A model generated the notes under the pieces. That model ran no database searches and was not told the DNA's origin. It was given only the letters and a program-made list of their open reading frames with translations. From Apricaphanius iberus (taxonomy: Eukaryota; Chordata; Actinopteri; Cyprinodontiformes; Aphaniidae): 64,000 nucleotides of DNA. Below, piece after piece: positions 1 through 8,890 of this stretch. The first letter of the stretch is position 1. The number at the start of each line of letters is the position of its first letter. Where the stretch lies: contig JAPXFQ010000344.1 of the NCBI GenBank assembly GCA_028564705.1, positions 811,001 through 875,000 on the forward strand, given 5' to 3'. The position numbers were made by a program, and so were the translations under genes.

Positions 1-59
1 TCTTTGTGGCAGGCAAAGCCGAATGTAGCCTCTGCCACCCTTTGTTCAATCTGTGATCA

Positions 60-600
60 GTCATTTCAGGTTTCTTTGTTAGCCAAAGGCTAGTTCATTG
101 ATAAGCACCACGCGGTCTCTTTGTTTCAAGAGACCACGAGGTACCTTGCCCAGGTAATAAACCCCCCGTTCGGCATTCTGCCCGTCTGTCTGCATACGTC
201 GCCCCCAAGCGTGAGTGTTACGACGTACGCACGCGTGGGGCGACGTACGCACGTCCAGGAAGCGCCGCGTGACGTGGCCTCCAGACTTCCGGTCGGCATC
301 CATGTTTGTAGTTATGTTTACGTAGCAGGTAGCTTTAGCCTTTAGCTTAGCAGTTAGCACAACCAAGTTAGCTAATAGTGAATTTTAAGTTGCGGTTTGG
401 TGTGATAGTTAGTTAATAAATTGGTTAAACTGGATCAAATCTTTGTTGTTTCTTTTATTTGAGTGTGTGTGTTTGAATCATTGCAAAGGGCTTACCCTTC
501 AGACAAAAAGTATCTGGTATATCTTAACAATTAGCTATAAAACTGCTGCTTGATATTTACTAGTTTACAACTGGTTGGTGCCCCGTTAAATAGATAATAA
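60..600. repeat. CpG-rich LTR-like stretch, tentative
   Basis: The first 320 bases are far richer in CpG than the AT-rich DNA that follows. A 13-base motif, CGACGTACGCACG, occurs at 221-233 and again at 241-253. A TGACGT (CRE-like) site and an adjacent CTTCCGG (ETS-like) site lie near 270-295. An AATAAA occurs near 155. The stretch near 565-590 reads TTGGTGCCCCGT, which resembles a retroelement primer-binding site just after an LTR end. I see no second LTR and no gag or pol next to it, so this is a candidate solo or truncated LTR, not a firm call. A CpG-rich host promoter is the alternative. Confidence 0.25.
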
Positions 601-799
601 AGGAATAATAATTTAATAATTCATTAATTGTTAATTTAATATTCCTAATAACTAGATAGACAATAACTTTCTTTTTAAATAACACAACCAGTGCATATAT
701 GTTTTAGCGACTTGGATGGACATGGAGTTGCGGATGTATCAGAAGTTACCTAATGTGTATTTTATTTTTTACAGTTTTCCTTCACATGTGGTTTGAAGT

Positions 800-2450
800 T
801 TAAATTGGACTTAGATTCTGAAGTTTTTCTTCTGAAACTATGATATGTTGTCTACTTCTTGTTTTGAGGTTCCATGTACATATATAAACTCATCAGCAAA
901 CACTTGTATATTAACATCTGAACAAGCCAGCGGAAGGTCATTAACATACATACAGAATAGAACAGGGGCTAATATAGAGCCTTGTGGCAGACCCGTTGAC
1001 TCAGAGAGTGATTCAGACTGCTTATTGTGAATACGGACAGATTGTGAACGGCTAGACGGATAGGATTTTATCCATTTTATTGCCTGGTCTGATAAATTGA
1101 AAGATTGTAATTTAGCCGGTAGGATCTGATGGTTTACTGTATCAAATACTCTTCTGAAATCCTGGAAGACTGCATCTACCACATTATTTTTTATCAATTA
1201 ATGATTTGATTTTGTCCATAAAGAAACAAATGGCAGAAATAGTTCAGTGGTTAGGTGAGAATCTAAATTGTAGTGGATGAAGCTGGAAGGGACGGTTTTG
1301 CAGGTGGTTTTTGATTTGCTCACATATCCACTTTTTAAGAACCTTTGACATTACTGGAAGAATGCTGATGGGCCTGTAATTTGAAACTTGTTGTGGGTTC
1401 CCTGATTTAAATATAGGTGATACAATGGCTAATTTCCGTGCAAGTGGAAACTCTCCTTGTAACGGGATTGATAAGCAATGAGCTGACATTTTTAAGCATT
1501 TTTGTGTCCATTCCAAACATATCTTTAGCTTTGGATGGTTTGCATTTTCTGATGATGCATTTATGTTTGTTTCTGTGGCATATTTGAAAACAAGACTGGG
1601 TTCTGTTCGCTGAAGTTTGAGTGTCTCAATATTTGAAGGTGGAAAACTCTAGGCAATTTGTGTGACAGATTCAACAAAGTATTGGTTAAATGTTTCAGCT
1701 ACTTCAGAAGGGATCGTTATACTGTTTCCATCTATTGCTAGTTCCATTGGTTTCCTTGATTTGTATTTTTGTCCCATTAATTTGTTTAGCTTTGAGTCAC
1801 CATGTGCTTCACTGATTATGATAAGGTAAAAGTCGGCCCTGGATTGTCTACAAGATTGATGTTACTGTGTCTCGTTAACATGGCAAAATGCTGTTTGTCA
1901 TGCAGTAATTTTGTCTTAATAGCTTTTTTCACTATAAAGTCACAGTCATTCATTTTTTGAAGAACATCTGCATTAATCGATGGAAGGCCACTCCTTTATT
2001 CCTGTGGTTAAAGCAACAAGTAAGTTTTTTTAATAATGCTTCACACTGTATTTGAAAGTGTCTTGCACCTTCTAATTTAATTCTTTTCCAGATAATAGAG
2101 AATTCCAATCAAAATTGTTCACTGTATTTTTAAATCGATCCTGGTCTTTATTAGCTATTCCAGCCAATTTCGGCTCTTTAATAGTAGAGATATTAAATCT
2201 CTTTGTTGCTAATTTTCTGTCCACAAGTTCTAGATTGTGGTCAGAGAGACCTGTGAACATATTGACAGATTTTTTAATTCTTTCTGGTCTGTTACTAAAT
2301 ATTAGGTCAATCTGGGTTCTTGTTGATTGTATTATTCTTGTTGGGCCTTTTGTCAACTGTGTAACGTCAAGGCGATCTGTGATTTGCTTAGGATGTTTTC
2401 TGGCCGTTTTATCTTCCCAATTAATATTGAAATCTCCCATTATTATTAGT
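800..2450 (-). pseudogene. LINE fragment: endonuclease and reverse transcriptase
   Basis: Read on the minus strand, three coding blocks follow in the order expected of a non-LTR retrotransposon ORF2. Block 2440-2072 begins GDFNINW and includes a LSDHN motif, matching the end of an apurinic-type endonuclease domain (the SDH catalytic histidine region). Block 1516-1244 carries YRPISILPVMSKVLKK, the N-terminal part of the reverse transcriptase. Block 1197-838 carries LPQGSILAPVLF and FADEF, which is the RT active-site box with the second aspartate changed to glutamate. Frameshifts and stops separate the blocks, so it is dead. It looks like the L2/CR1/jockey group. Oddly the C-terminal and 3' UTR end is missing near 800, whereas LINE copies usually lose the 5' end. 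A later insertion or deletion on the left is likely. It abuts a plus-strand L2 fragment at about 2452. Confidence 0.75.
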
Positions 2451-2451
2451 C

Positions 2452-2921
2452 CATGCCTTTGTTACTTCAAGGCTGGATTACTGTAACTGTCTATTATCAG
2501 GTAGTCCACAGAATACAATTAAAAGTCTTCAGTTAGTTCAAAATGCTGCTGCTAGGATTCTGATGAATATTAAAAGAAGAGATCACATTTCCCCTGTTTT
2601 AGTTCTCTTCACTGGCTCCCAGTAAAATCTAGAATAGAATTCAAGATCCTCCTTCTGACATATAAAGCTCTTAATAATCTAGCTCCATCATACATAAGAG
2701 ACCTGATTGTTCCATATGTTCCCAACAGAGACCTTCGCTCTCAGACTGCAGGTTTACTGGTAGTTCCTAGGATTTCTAAAAGTAGAATGGGTGGCAGATC
2801 TTTCAGCTATCAGGCTCCCCTCCTATGGAACCGGCTCCCAGGGTTGGTTCGTGAAGCAGACAATTTGTCTATCTTTAAAACTAGGCTAAAAACTTTCCTC
2901 TTTGACAAAGCTTACAGTTAG
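2452..2921 (+). pseudogene. L2-type LINE ORF2, C-terminal end
   Basis: Plus-strand translation gives a typical fish L2/CR1-group ORF2 tail: a block with LDYCNCLL and [10 protein letters not shown], then after a frameshift near 2605 a block with FKILLLTYKALN, APSYIRDLI, LRSQTAG, LLWNRLP and a final KTRLKTFLFDKAYS before a TAG stop at 2919-2921. These are hallmarks of the region after the RT domain. The copy is 5'-truncated at about 2452, the normal fate of LINE insertions, and carries at least one frameshift. Its 3' UTR follows directly. Confidence 0.8.
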
Positions 2922-4052
2922 AGATATGTTTATAGGTAGTTAGAGTCAGGTTAGACAGGTAGATAGGAAGAGACAGGTTAATGTTAGTAGTCAGGCAGAG
3001 TGTCAAAAGTTAGGAAGAGATAGGAAGAGGTAGAGTAGCTAGGTAGAGATAGATTAATGTAAGCCAGGTAAAGATCCGGAGCCGGTCGCGGCTTACCGCC
3101 GCGGAAGAAATGCGCCCCACAGGGGCCAGCCAGCGCCGGAGAGAGGTCCCTCAAGGGGATCCTCCCGCACAGTGCGGCCGCCCATTACCTGCCGGGTTGA
3201 ATCCCCCGGGCAGACTGTGCGGACCCCACCCGTTTATCTCTTAAACGTTTCTCGCCCTCTTCAACTCTGTCCTCTCAGTTCTGTCAATTTTTCCTTAAGA
3301 TAGTTGTCGACTATCGGTCTCGTGCCGGTATTTAGCCTTAGATGGAGTTTACCACCCACTTTGGGCTGCATTCTCAAACAACCCGACTCCGAGAAGACCC
3401 CGGCATGACGGGGGCCGTTACCGGCCCTACACCGTCCACGGGCTGAGCCTCGATCAGGAGGACTCAGACAGAGTGTTGGTAGCCAGGTCTCCTAGTAGCT
3501 AGGAGACAGGTTAATGTTAGTAGCTATGCTGCTTTAGGCTAGGCTGTTGGAGGACATTATTAGGGTCTGTTCCTACTTTCTCTCCTACTTCTCCCCAACT
3601 GCATGATGTGCTGTCAATTCAAGCACTAACCTGTTTTCTATTATAGTAGGTGCTCCGGATTAGCCCTGCTTGACGACCCTGACTAAGATGGCATTGCAGT
3701 GACGGAAAATTCTCCACGTCCTGCAACAAACTTCTGCATCAGTTCTATTGCTCTTTCTGTGTCTCTGTTATGTATTCTCCAAGCCACAGACGGTCGCGGC
3801 AGATAACCGCTTGTGCTGAGCCTGGTTCTGCCGGAGGTTTCTTCCTGTTAAAAGGGAGTTTTTCCTTCCCACTGTCGCTTCATGCTTGCTCAGTATGAGG
3901 GATTGCTGAGAATTCCACGACGCAATCTTCTGTGGTTCTGTAATTTCTACACTAAACATTGTATTGTAATAACTCTTTTTGTAAAGTGCCTTGAGATGAC
4001 ATCTGTTGTGAAATGGCACTATATAAATAAACTGAATTTAATTGAATTATCT
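2922..4052 (+). repeat. L2-type LINE 3' UTR, interrupted by a 28S rRNA piece
   Basis: After the ORF2 stop comes a purine-rich stretch with loose repeats of GACAGGTTAATGTTAGTAG, then the conserved L2 tail: a CAGACGGTCGCGGCAGATAAC-like box, CCGGAGGTTTCTTCCTGTTA, and CCTTGAGATGACATCTGTTG leading to ATATAAATAAACTGAATTTAATTGAATT at the extreme 3' end. The same tail occurs in copies at 49925-50370 (plus), 26775-26885 (plus) and 32725-32960 (minus). Bases 3072-3464 do not belong to the usual tail and match 28S rRNA instead. Confidence 0.75.
3072..3464 (-). pseudogene. 28S rRNA fragment (D1-D2 region), antisense in a LINE tail
   Basis: The reverse complement follows eukaryotic large-subunit rRNA near its 5' end. 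In rRNA sense it runs from TGATCGAGGC, through CGGAGTCGGGTTG, AATGCAGCCCAAAG, GGTAAACTCCATCTAAGGC, TAAATACCGGCACGAGACCG and AGGGCGAGAAACG, to AAACGGGTGGGGTCCGC, GGATTCAACCCGGC and finally CCGCGACCGGCTCCGG. These are conserved landmarks leading into the D2 domain. Substitutions and small gaps are scattered through it (for example in the stretch corresponding to GTACCGTAAGGGAAAGTTG), so it is a pseudogene piece of about 390 bases, not part of a working rDNA unit. It lies antisense to the surrounding L2 tail. AGCCAGGT occurs at 3062-3069 and 3481-3488, a possible duplication flanking the insertion, though the motif also fits the LINE's own internal repeats. Confidence 0.85.
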
Positions 4053-4697
4053 CTTTATCTAAGTTAATCCTTGCCAGCATGTTTAGAAATGTGTCATAGA
4101 GTTAAATATTTCAAGTGGGTAGTGGTAGATTACAATAAGACTAAAAGACATTTGTTGTGATAATGTTAGTTTAAGTCCTGTTTTGATCTTTTTTTCTATT
4201 CCGGTTGCAATTGCGGCATTGTTTTTGTTGGCTTTGCGCTCCTTTGCGCCAGATCCATTGGTCCCTGCGAGCTTTCTTCAGCAGGTTGCCACATCCACTG
4301 CAGACACCGGCACTCCGGCAGCGCTCGATAGACAGACAGACAGATCCACCCAGGTGAGAAAGTTGCTCGTTAATGTAGTACGAACATGTAAGTTGTAGCT
4401 GTGATTTGTTTGGGGAGGCGCACGCCACGTCTGGGGGTGATGAGGAGTCCGTGTAGTTCTTGTTGGTTGACCGGACGAGGGCACTGGTGGATGTCTCCGG
4501 ACAGAGAAGGAATATGGTGATTAGAAATGTGTAGCTTGATGGCTTGGTTTTCAGGCATTTTGTAGTCCAATTTAAGAAATGTGAATGAATGAAAATGACG
4601 GTCAAAACACTTCTCTCAAGTCCAAAGTGTTTGTTGATTTGATTTGTTGGATACTTGATCACAGAAAGTAGCCTTGCATCTGTCTTTTGGTTATCAG
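4053..4697. other. Unassigned interval before the translin retrocopy
   Basis: No gene is recognised. A minus-strand open frame of 163 codons spans 4662-4171; its C-terminal part has a CSGC and a CRNC pair about 22 residues apart within a basic stretch. I cannot match this to a family. The interval also holds a short GACAGACAGACAG run near 4330. It is the DNA into which the retrocopy inserted. Confidence 0.4.
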
Positions 4698-4709
4698 AAG
4701 GAGAAGTAC
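4698..4709. repeat. Left target-site duplication of the retrocopy
   Basis: AAGGAGAAGTAC here is repeated exactly at 7128-7139, directly after the poly(A) tract. A 12-base direct repeat flanking a poly(A)-ended cDNA is the signature of LINE-driven retroposition. Confidence 0.9.
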
Positions 4710-4746
4710 GGTTGTGTGATTATCATATTACCTGGCAATTAACCGA

Positions 4747-5232
4747 ATGTCCAAAATGTCTGTGACGGAAATGTTCAGCTACATCCAGGGCTTCTTGAGC
4801 GCAGACCAGGACCTCAGAGAGGATATTCGTAAGGTGGTCCAGAACTTGGAGCAGACTGCAAGGGAAATCCTGACAGTGCTTCAAAGTGTTCACCAGCCAT
4901 CTGGGTTTAAAGAGACTCCCAGTAAATGTGCCAAGGCAAGGGAGTTGTTCAGCTCTGTCAGGATGCAGATGGCTGAGCTCAAAACCAAGTTTTCTGTGGA
5001 GCAGTACTACAGGTTTCACGAACACTGGCGGTTCGTCCTGCAGCGCCTGGTCTTCTTGGCAGCCTTTGTCGTCTACCTGGAAAGCGAAACCCTTGTCACA
5101 CGGGAGGAGGTGGCTCAGATCCTTGGAATTGAAGTTCTGCGAGAGAAGGGCTTTCACCTGGATATTGAAGATTTCCTGGCAGGGGTGCTGATAATGGCCA
5201 CTGAACTGTCGCGGTTAGCGGTGAACAGTGTC
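4747..5232 (+). CDS. tsn: Translin-like N-terminal coding part of the retrocopy
   Basis: 162 codons match translin without a stop or frameshift. Landmarks in order are LREDIRKVVQNLEQTAREIL (residues about 23-42), the conserved EQYYRFHEHWRFVLQRLVFL (about 85-104), TLVTREEVAQILGIE, REKGFHLDIEDFLAGVLIM and TELSRLAVNSV. Translin is about 228 residues, so about 70 percent is here. Two in-frame ATGs exist, at 4747 and 4756. The second gives the usual MSV... start of the family, so it may be the true start, with the first adding MSK. After NSV the frame runs into the LINE insert and stops 10 codons later at a TAA ending at 5262. Conserved helical bundle residues look intact, but the protein would lack the C-terminal helices needed for normal oligomers. 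I treat it as part of a pseudogene. Confidence 0.85.
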
Positions 5233-5233
5233 A

Positions 5234-6065
5234 AATCAAATCAAATCAAACTTTATTTATAAAGCGCTTTTCAAACAAAGAAAGTTACTCAAAGTGCTTT
5301 ACAGATTTAAAATAACCCCACAACCCCCCCCTTCAAAAAATAAAAGCATCAGTGCAAATACAACCCCCTCCCAACCCAACCCATCAGCCATACTCACTCA
5401 CACACACACTTAGAAGCTACAAAAAGCGGGCTGAGTACAGATGAGCCAGGAAATGCCATCATGGAGCCATCTGCATCAGCAGCAGCAGATCAACAGCAGC
5501 AGCCAAGGCTCCCACCCAGGGCGCCCAGAGGAGGGAGGGCTGGTACCCCCACCTCCACCCAAGCGCTACCTGGGGGGCACCCAGGCAGCCACAGCCGACC
5601 ACCGCCCCCGATGCAGGGGGCTCCCCAGAGAGGAAACACTGGCAAGAAAGATTAAAATACATTAAAATATAAAGTTAATAAAATATAAAGTATATAAAGT
5701 ATAAAACAATAAGTGTAAAACAAATAATAAAAATGCAAAGCAGATTAATAAATAAACAGTTAAAAGCTGAACTAAAAATTAAATCAGGTAAAACATGCTG
5801 AGCGATTAAAAATATATTAATAAATAATAATTAGTTAAAGGCTAAGCTAAAAAGGTGAGTCTTGAGTCTGCTCTTAAAAACATTAATGTTCTCTGCGGCC
5901 CTGAGGTCCTCTGGCAGCCTGTTCCAGAGGTGAGGGCCATAATAATGGAAAGACGCCTCACCATGAGTCTGTGTCCTGACTTTGGGGATGATAAGGAGAC
6001 GGCTGCCAGAGGAGCGCAGAGACCGCGAGGGTTCATACGGTAAAAGCATTTCTGACAGATATGAA
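5234..6065 (-). mobile_element. LINE 3' end inserted into the translin retrocopy
   Basis: An 832-base block separates codons of translin that should be adjacent. GTCA at 5230-5233 is repeated at 6066-6069; deleting one copy plus the insert restores the frame exactly (…NSV then TAGDYG…). The left end begins with TCAAATCAAATCAAATCAAA followed by CTTTATTTATAAAGCGC, which on the minus strand is a LINE 3' tail ending in a short tandem repeat. The right part encodes the C-terminal end of an ORF2 on the minus strand. The copy is 5'-truncated, as expected. The same 3' UTR (box GGCCGAGTACAGATGAG and a GGAGCCATCTGCATCAGCAG box) recurs at 41935-42210, 52748-53145 and 57866-58075, always with the LINE on the minus strand. 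Confidence 0.85.
5828..6065 (-). pseudogene. LINE ORF2 C-terminal fragment
   Basis: The minus-strand frame reads EMLLPYEPSRSLRSSGSRLL, then YYGPHLWNRLPEDLRAAENI and ends FKSRLKTHLFSLAFN before a stop. The LWNxLPxxLR and FKSRLKTHLF motifs are the usual end of L2/CR1-group LINE proteins. Only about 78 residues are present because the copy is 5'-truncated. Confidence 0.8.
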
Positions 6066-6066
6066 G

Positions 6067-6300
6067 TCACAGCGGGAGACTACGGCCGGCCACTCCGCAT
6101 CTCTAACTTCATCAACGAGCTGGACTCGGGCTTCCGCCTGCTCAACCTGAAGAACGACCCGCTGAGGAAGCGCAACGACGGTCTGAAGTACGACGTGAAG
6201 AGACGAGTAGAAGGCGGAGTTTGTCGGTTTGCTGTCGGAGCAGGAGGCGGCGGGGGTTGTCATGGCAGCTGCTTCCAGCTGGGACCTCTGCAGGATTGCT
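6067..6300 (+). pseudogene. tsn: Translin C-terminal coding part, frameshifted
   Basis: Immediately after the LINE insert the frame reads TAGDYGRPLRISNFINEL, DSGFRLLNLKND and RKRNDGLKYDVK, which is the second-last stretch of translin. After about 6212 the expected acidic VEEVV-type stretch is broken by small insertions or deletions; parts of it can be followed in another frame (EAAGVVMAAASS near 6245-6280). The normal stop codon cannot be placed with confidence. Confidence 0.85.
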
Positions 6301-7094
6301 GCAGGTTGGAGACCCCACCCCCATCTGGAAGTCAGAGACCCAGGGATCCGCCCGAGGTCCCCAGCAGCCAAAGACAGACTGTGTGATGGTGTGTCTGTGT
6401 ATGCGTTCGAATGTTTCAGCATGTGTTTGTAAAAAAGAATGCATGCAGGAGGGGTTGCCTAGATGGATGGCGGTCTGTCATTAAGGCAGCAGAGTCTGTA
6501 AAGGATCTCGGCGCTCTCATACAGAAGTTCACGGTTAAAGGTTCAGTTTGTTGCAAGTTTTGGAAATGTGCTCTCAGCTTGATCTGATTCCTGTGTTACA
6601 GCGTCGTCGTATTTCACCGTTCAATCAGATTTAAGTGTTTCTTAAGATTTTTTTTATTTACTGGATTATGTCTTATTTTCCTTGTTCAAATATTACATTT
6701 TGTAAAATGAAACTTACATGATTTGTTTATTTTGGTGGAGTCTCCATAAGGTTTTAAAGCTACAGACATCCAAACTAGGTGCCGAGACTCATTTATGAAG
6801 CAAGTTAAAATGTAGGGGTCTATTAGACTCGTTCAGACCAGAAAAACTATGTCAAATTTATTATTATTTAGATTTCTGATTGTTGGTACCTACATTTTAT
6901 GAATGAGGCTCAAGGAGTTAAAAGCCAAAGAAATGACAGTGTTGCACTTCATATTAAAACAAGAAGAAACTGTGATTCTTTAAATGGCCTCTATTTAGGA
7001 ACCTTTTTGAAATCGTGCCAATTAATGACTTGAGCCTTTTTTGTAGTTTTGTTTAATAGGAAGTCTTACATGGCTTGTGACTGTGTTTTTTTTT

Positions 7095-7139
7095 AATAAA
7101 GCATCTCTCTTAAAAAAAAAAAAAAAAAAGGAGAAGTAC
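7095..7139 (+). other. Retrocopy poly(A) signal, poly(A) tract and right target duplication
   Basis: AATAAA is followed 11 bases later by a run of A, and then by the second copy of AAGGAGAAGTAC (7128-7139). The upstream 6300-7094 stretch is the copied 3' UTR, T-rich with no further reading frame of note. Confidence 0.9.
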
Positions 7140-8710
7140 CTATGACAGATATTTTTCAAGATGACTTCAGTGGCTAGGCATTCCCGGGTTTAGCCCCAAA
7201 CATTTCTCATCAAGCCCAGAATATTTTGGAATTTCCTGCCTTCAGTGAATGTAACAGAGACATTATGGTATGACCAGGGAGGAGTTGTGTGGAAATTGGA
7301 AATCCTTCCTGTTTTTTGACTGTCAGTCCAGTTTTTAATGTAAACTCTTAATTAGAGCGACTCTGACAGAATATCGACATCAGATGATTTTTGACAGGAA
7401 CAAGAGGGCCAAGTTTACAGTTGTAATGGCTAGCAGAGGGCAGCAAGGTTTAGGGTCAACACATAAAACTGTTCATCAAACCAATAATTTAAAACTTGTA
7501 TTTCCTCAAAATTATATTAGGCAGATAATTTCTGACAGCCGTTTGCCAAAACAGGCAGTCGGACATACAATGACTCATTTAACATTTTGACAGAAGATTG
7601 TCTGAGAGGAAAAAAAATCTGAGAAAACCACTAGAATAAACTATACCACACAACTGATTAAGTCAACAGTTTTAATTTTCTTCTGAGTGCAGAGACCTGC
7701 CTTGGTGGAGGTCAGCGCTGTCTGAGTGCTTTTCTACTTAAAACTATATAATTGATCCAATTTCCCCCAATTAATGACAATTGAATGCTAATCGTGTTGC
7801 AAAGGTCAGTTTCCTTTTATGATTACCTTTTGATAACATCTATCATGGTAAAATAAATCTGATTTTATACTTGTTTCATAGATTATCTAGACAGGACAGT
7901 GAATGTTGAAAAGGGCAGCAGATACAAGGGTCCACCATGCAACCTGACACAAAACTAACTGTTCTGCCTGTCAGAAAATGTTTAAAAAAAAAAAAATTAT
8001 GTATCTAAGTCTGCTTCCCTTTGGCTGACTCCTGAGTTTCTTTCCAACAGCGATACTTCCTTCTTGTTTCTTTTACACATAATGTAAATGCCTGTTTACC
8101 TTTAACACTTATTTTTTACAAAGAGTTGTTGAACTAATTCTTAAATTTTCTAGCTGACAGAGGAGCTCCTTAAGCATGATGTCTATATCTCATGGCTCAC
8201 TGAAAGTTTCCAACACACCTAAATTTAGGTGCCGAATTCTGGAGAATTTTAAAGTGATAGTGTGTAGTTTGCTGGCTATAGGGGCCGTACATACATAAAT
8301 TACTGCAAGCAAGCAGAATTAGACGGAATGACCTAAGTGGAGAAAATCACAAATTTCGGGGTAGTTTTACACCATATCGACCTGAATGGCACTAGTTTGA
8401 AAAAACACAATGGTGAATGTTGTTGCCTGTCAGCAGAAAGCATGGGAGCTCAGACACAGCAGCTGAGGGCAAGCCTCTTTTCTCCCAGGGAGCCCCGGCA
8501 TTTCCGAGGCTGCCCTGGCGACCTGGGTTTGGTGTGATTTGTTCAGTCTGGTCATAGAGCTCTTTATTTAAACTTGTTGTAGAGAGTGAGGGGATAGTGA
8601 CATAACCGTGTATTCAAAAATCAGTAAATGCATTTTGTCCATGTAGGCTCACATAGATGTACGCCGCCATACACTGGGACCCGCACCCATGTATGTTAGA
8701 GATTATTTTT
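7140..8710. other. Unassigned AT-rich interval
   Basis: I see no gene. Bases 7690-7735 (CTTGGTGGAGGTCAGCGCTG and then TCTGAGTGCTTTTCTA) match a dispersed vertebrate repeat also seen at about 52525-52565. The rest shows no recognised repeat. Confidence 0.5.
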
Positions 8711-8711
8711 T

Positions 8712-8890
8712 AGACAGACAACACAGAGGTTTGGTCCATATTGGCATGATACCATCATGCATTTGCTGCATATTTTTTCAGCTGCACATCCATGATGCAA
8801 ATCTCTCATTCCACCACATCCCAAAGGTGCTCTATTGGATTGAGATCTGGTGACTGTGGAGGCCATTTGAGTATAGTGAACTCATTGGCT
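8712..8890 (-). pseudogene. Tc1-like transposase, C-terminal remnant
   Basis: On the minus strand the block ending at 8712 encodes the last catalytic part of a Tc1/mariner transposase: sequence corresponding to WPPQSPDLNPIEHLWDVVE is recognisable around 8820-8880, including the D-P-IE region holding the final catalytic glutamate, followed by the helix after it. It belongs to the well-known fish Tc1-like family whose end carries CACTGGCCACTTTATTAGG. Stops and substitutions show it is dead. The same element continues at 10098-10395, so about 1.2 kb of other DNA now separates its halves. Confidence 0.75.

Larger units (their letters stand above)
4710..7127 (+). pseudogene. tsn: Translin processed retrocopy, disrupted
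   Basis: This is a cDNA copy of translin, the single-strand DNA/RNA-binding protein that forms the C3PO ribonuclease complex with TRAX. It has a 37-base 5' UTR, coding sequence with no introns, a 3' UTR, AATAAA at 7095-7100, and a poly(A) tract at 7112-7129, all enclosed by 12-base direct repeats. Coding sequence is open from 4747 to codon 162, then broken by an LINE end (5234-6065), resumes at about 6067 and then frameshifts after about 6212. The C-terminal residues of translin are therefore lost. The N-terminal two thirds is strikingly well preserved, so the copy may have been retained for some time or be fairly young. Any transcript would encode a truncated protein with a short LINE-derived tail. 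The parent gene is not in the window. Confidence 0.93.

Noticed and set aside
3072..3464. A working 28S rRNA gene
   Set aside because: Only about 390 bases are present, with substitutions at normally invariant places, and no 18S, 5.8S or spacer is near. It is a fragment.
4747..5262. A functional translin gene
   Set aside because: It is intronless with poly(A) and target duplications, is split by a LINE and loses its C-terminus by frameshift.
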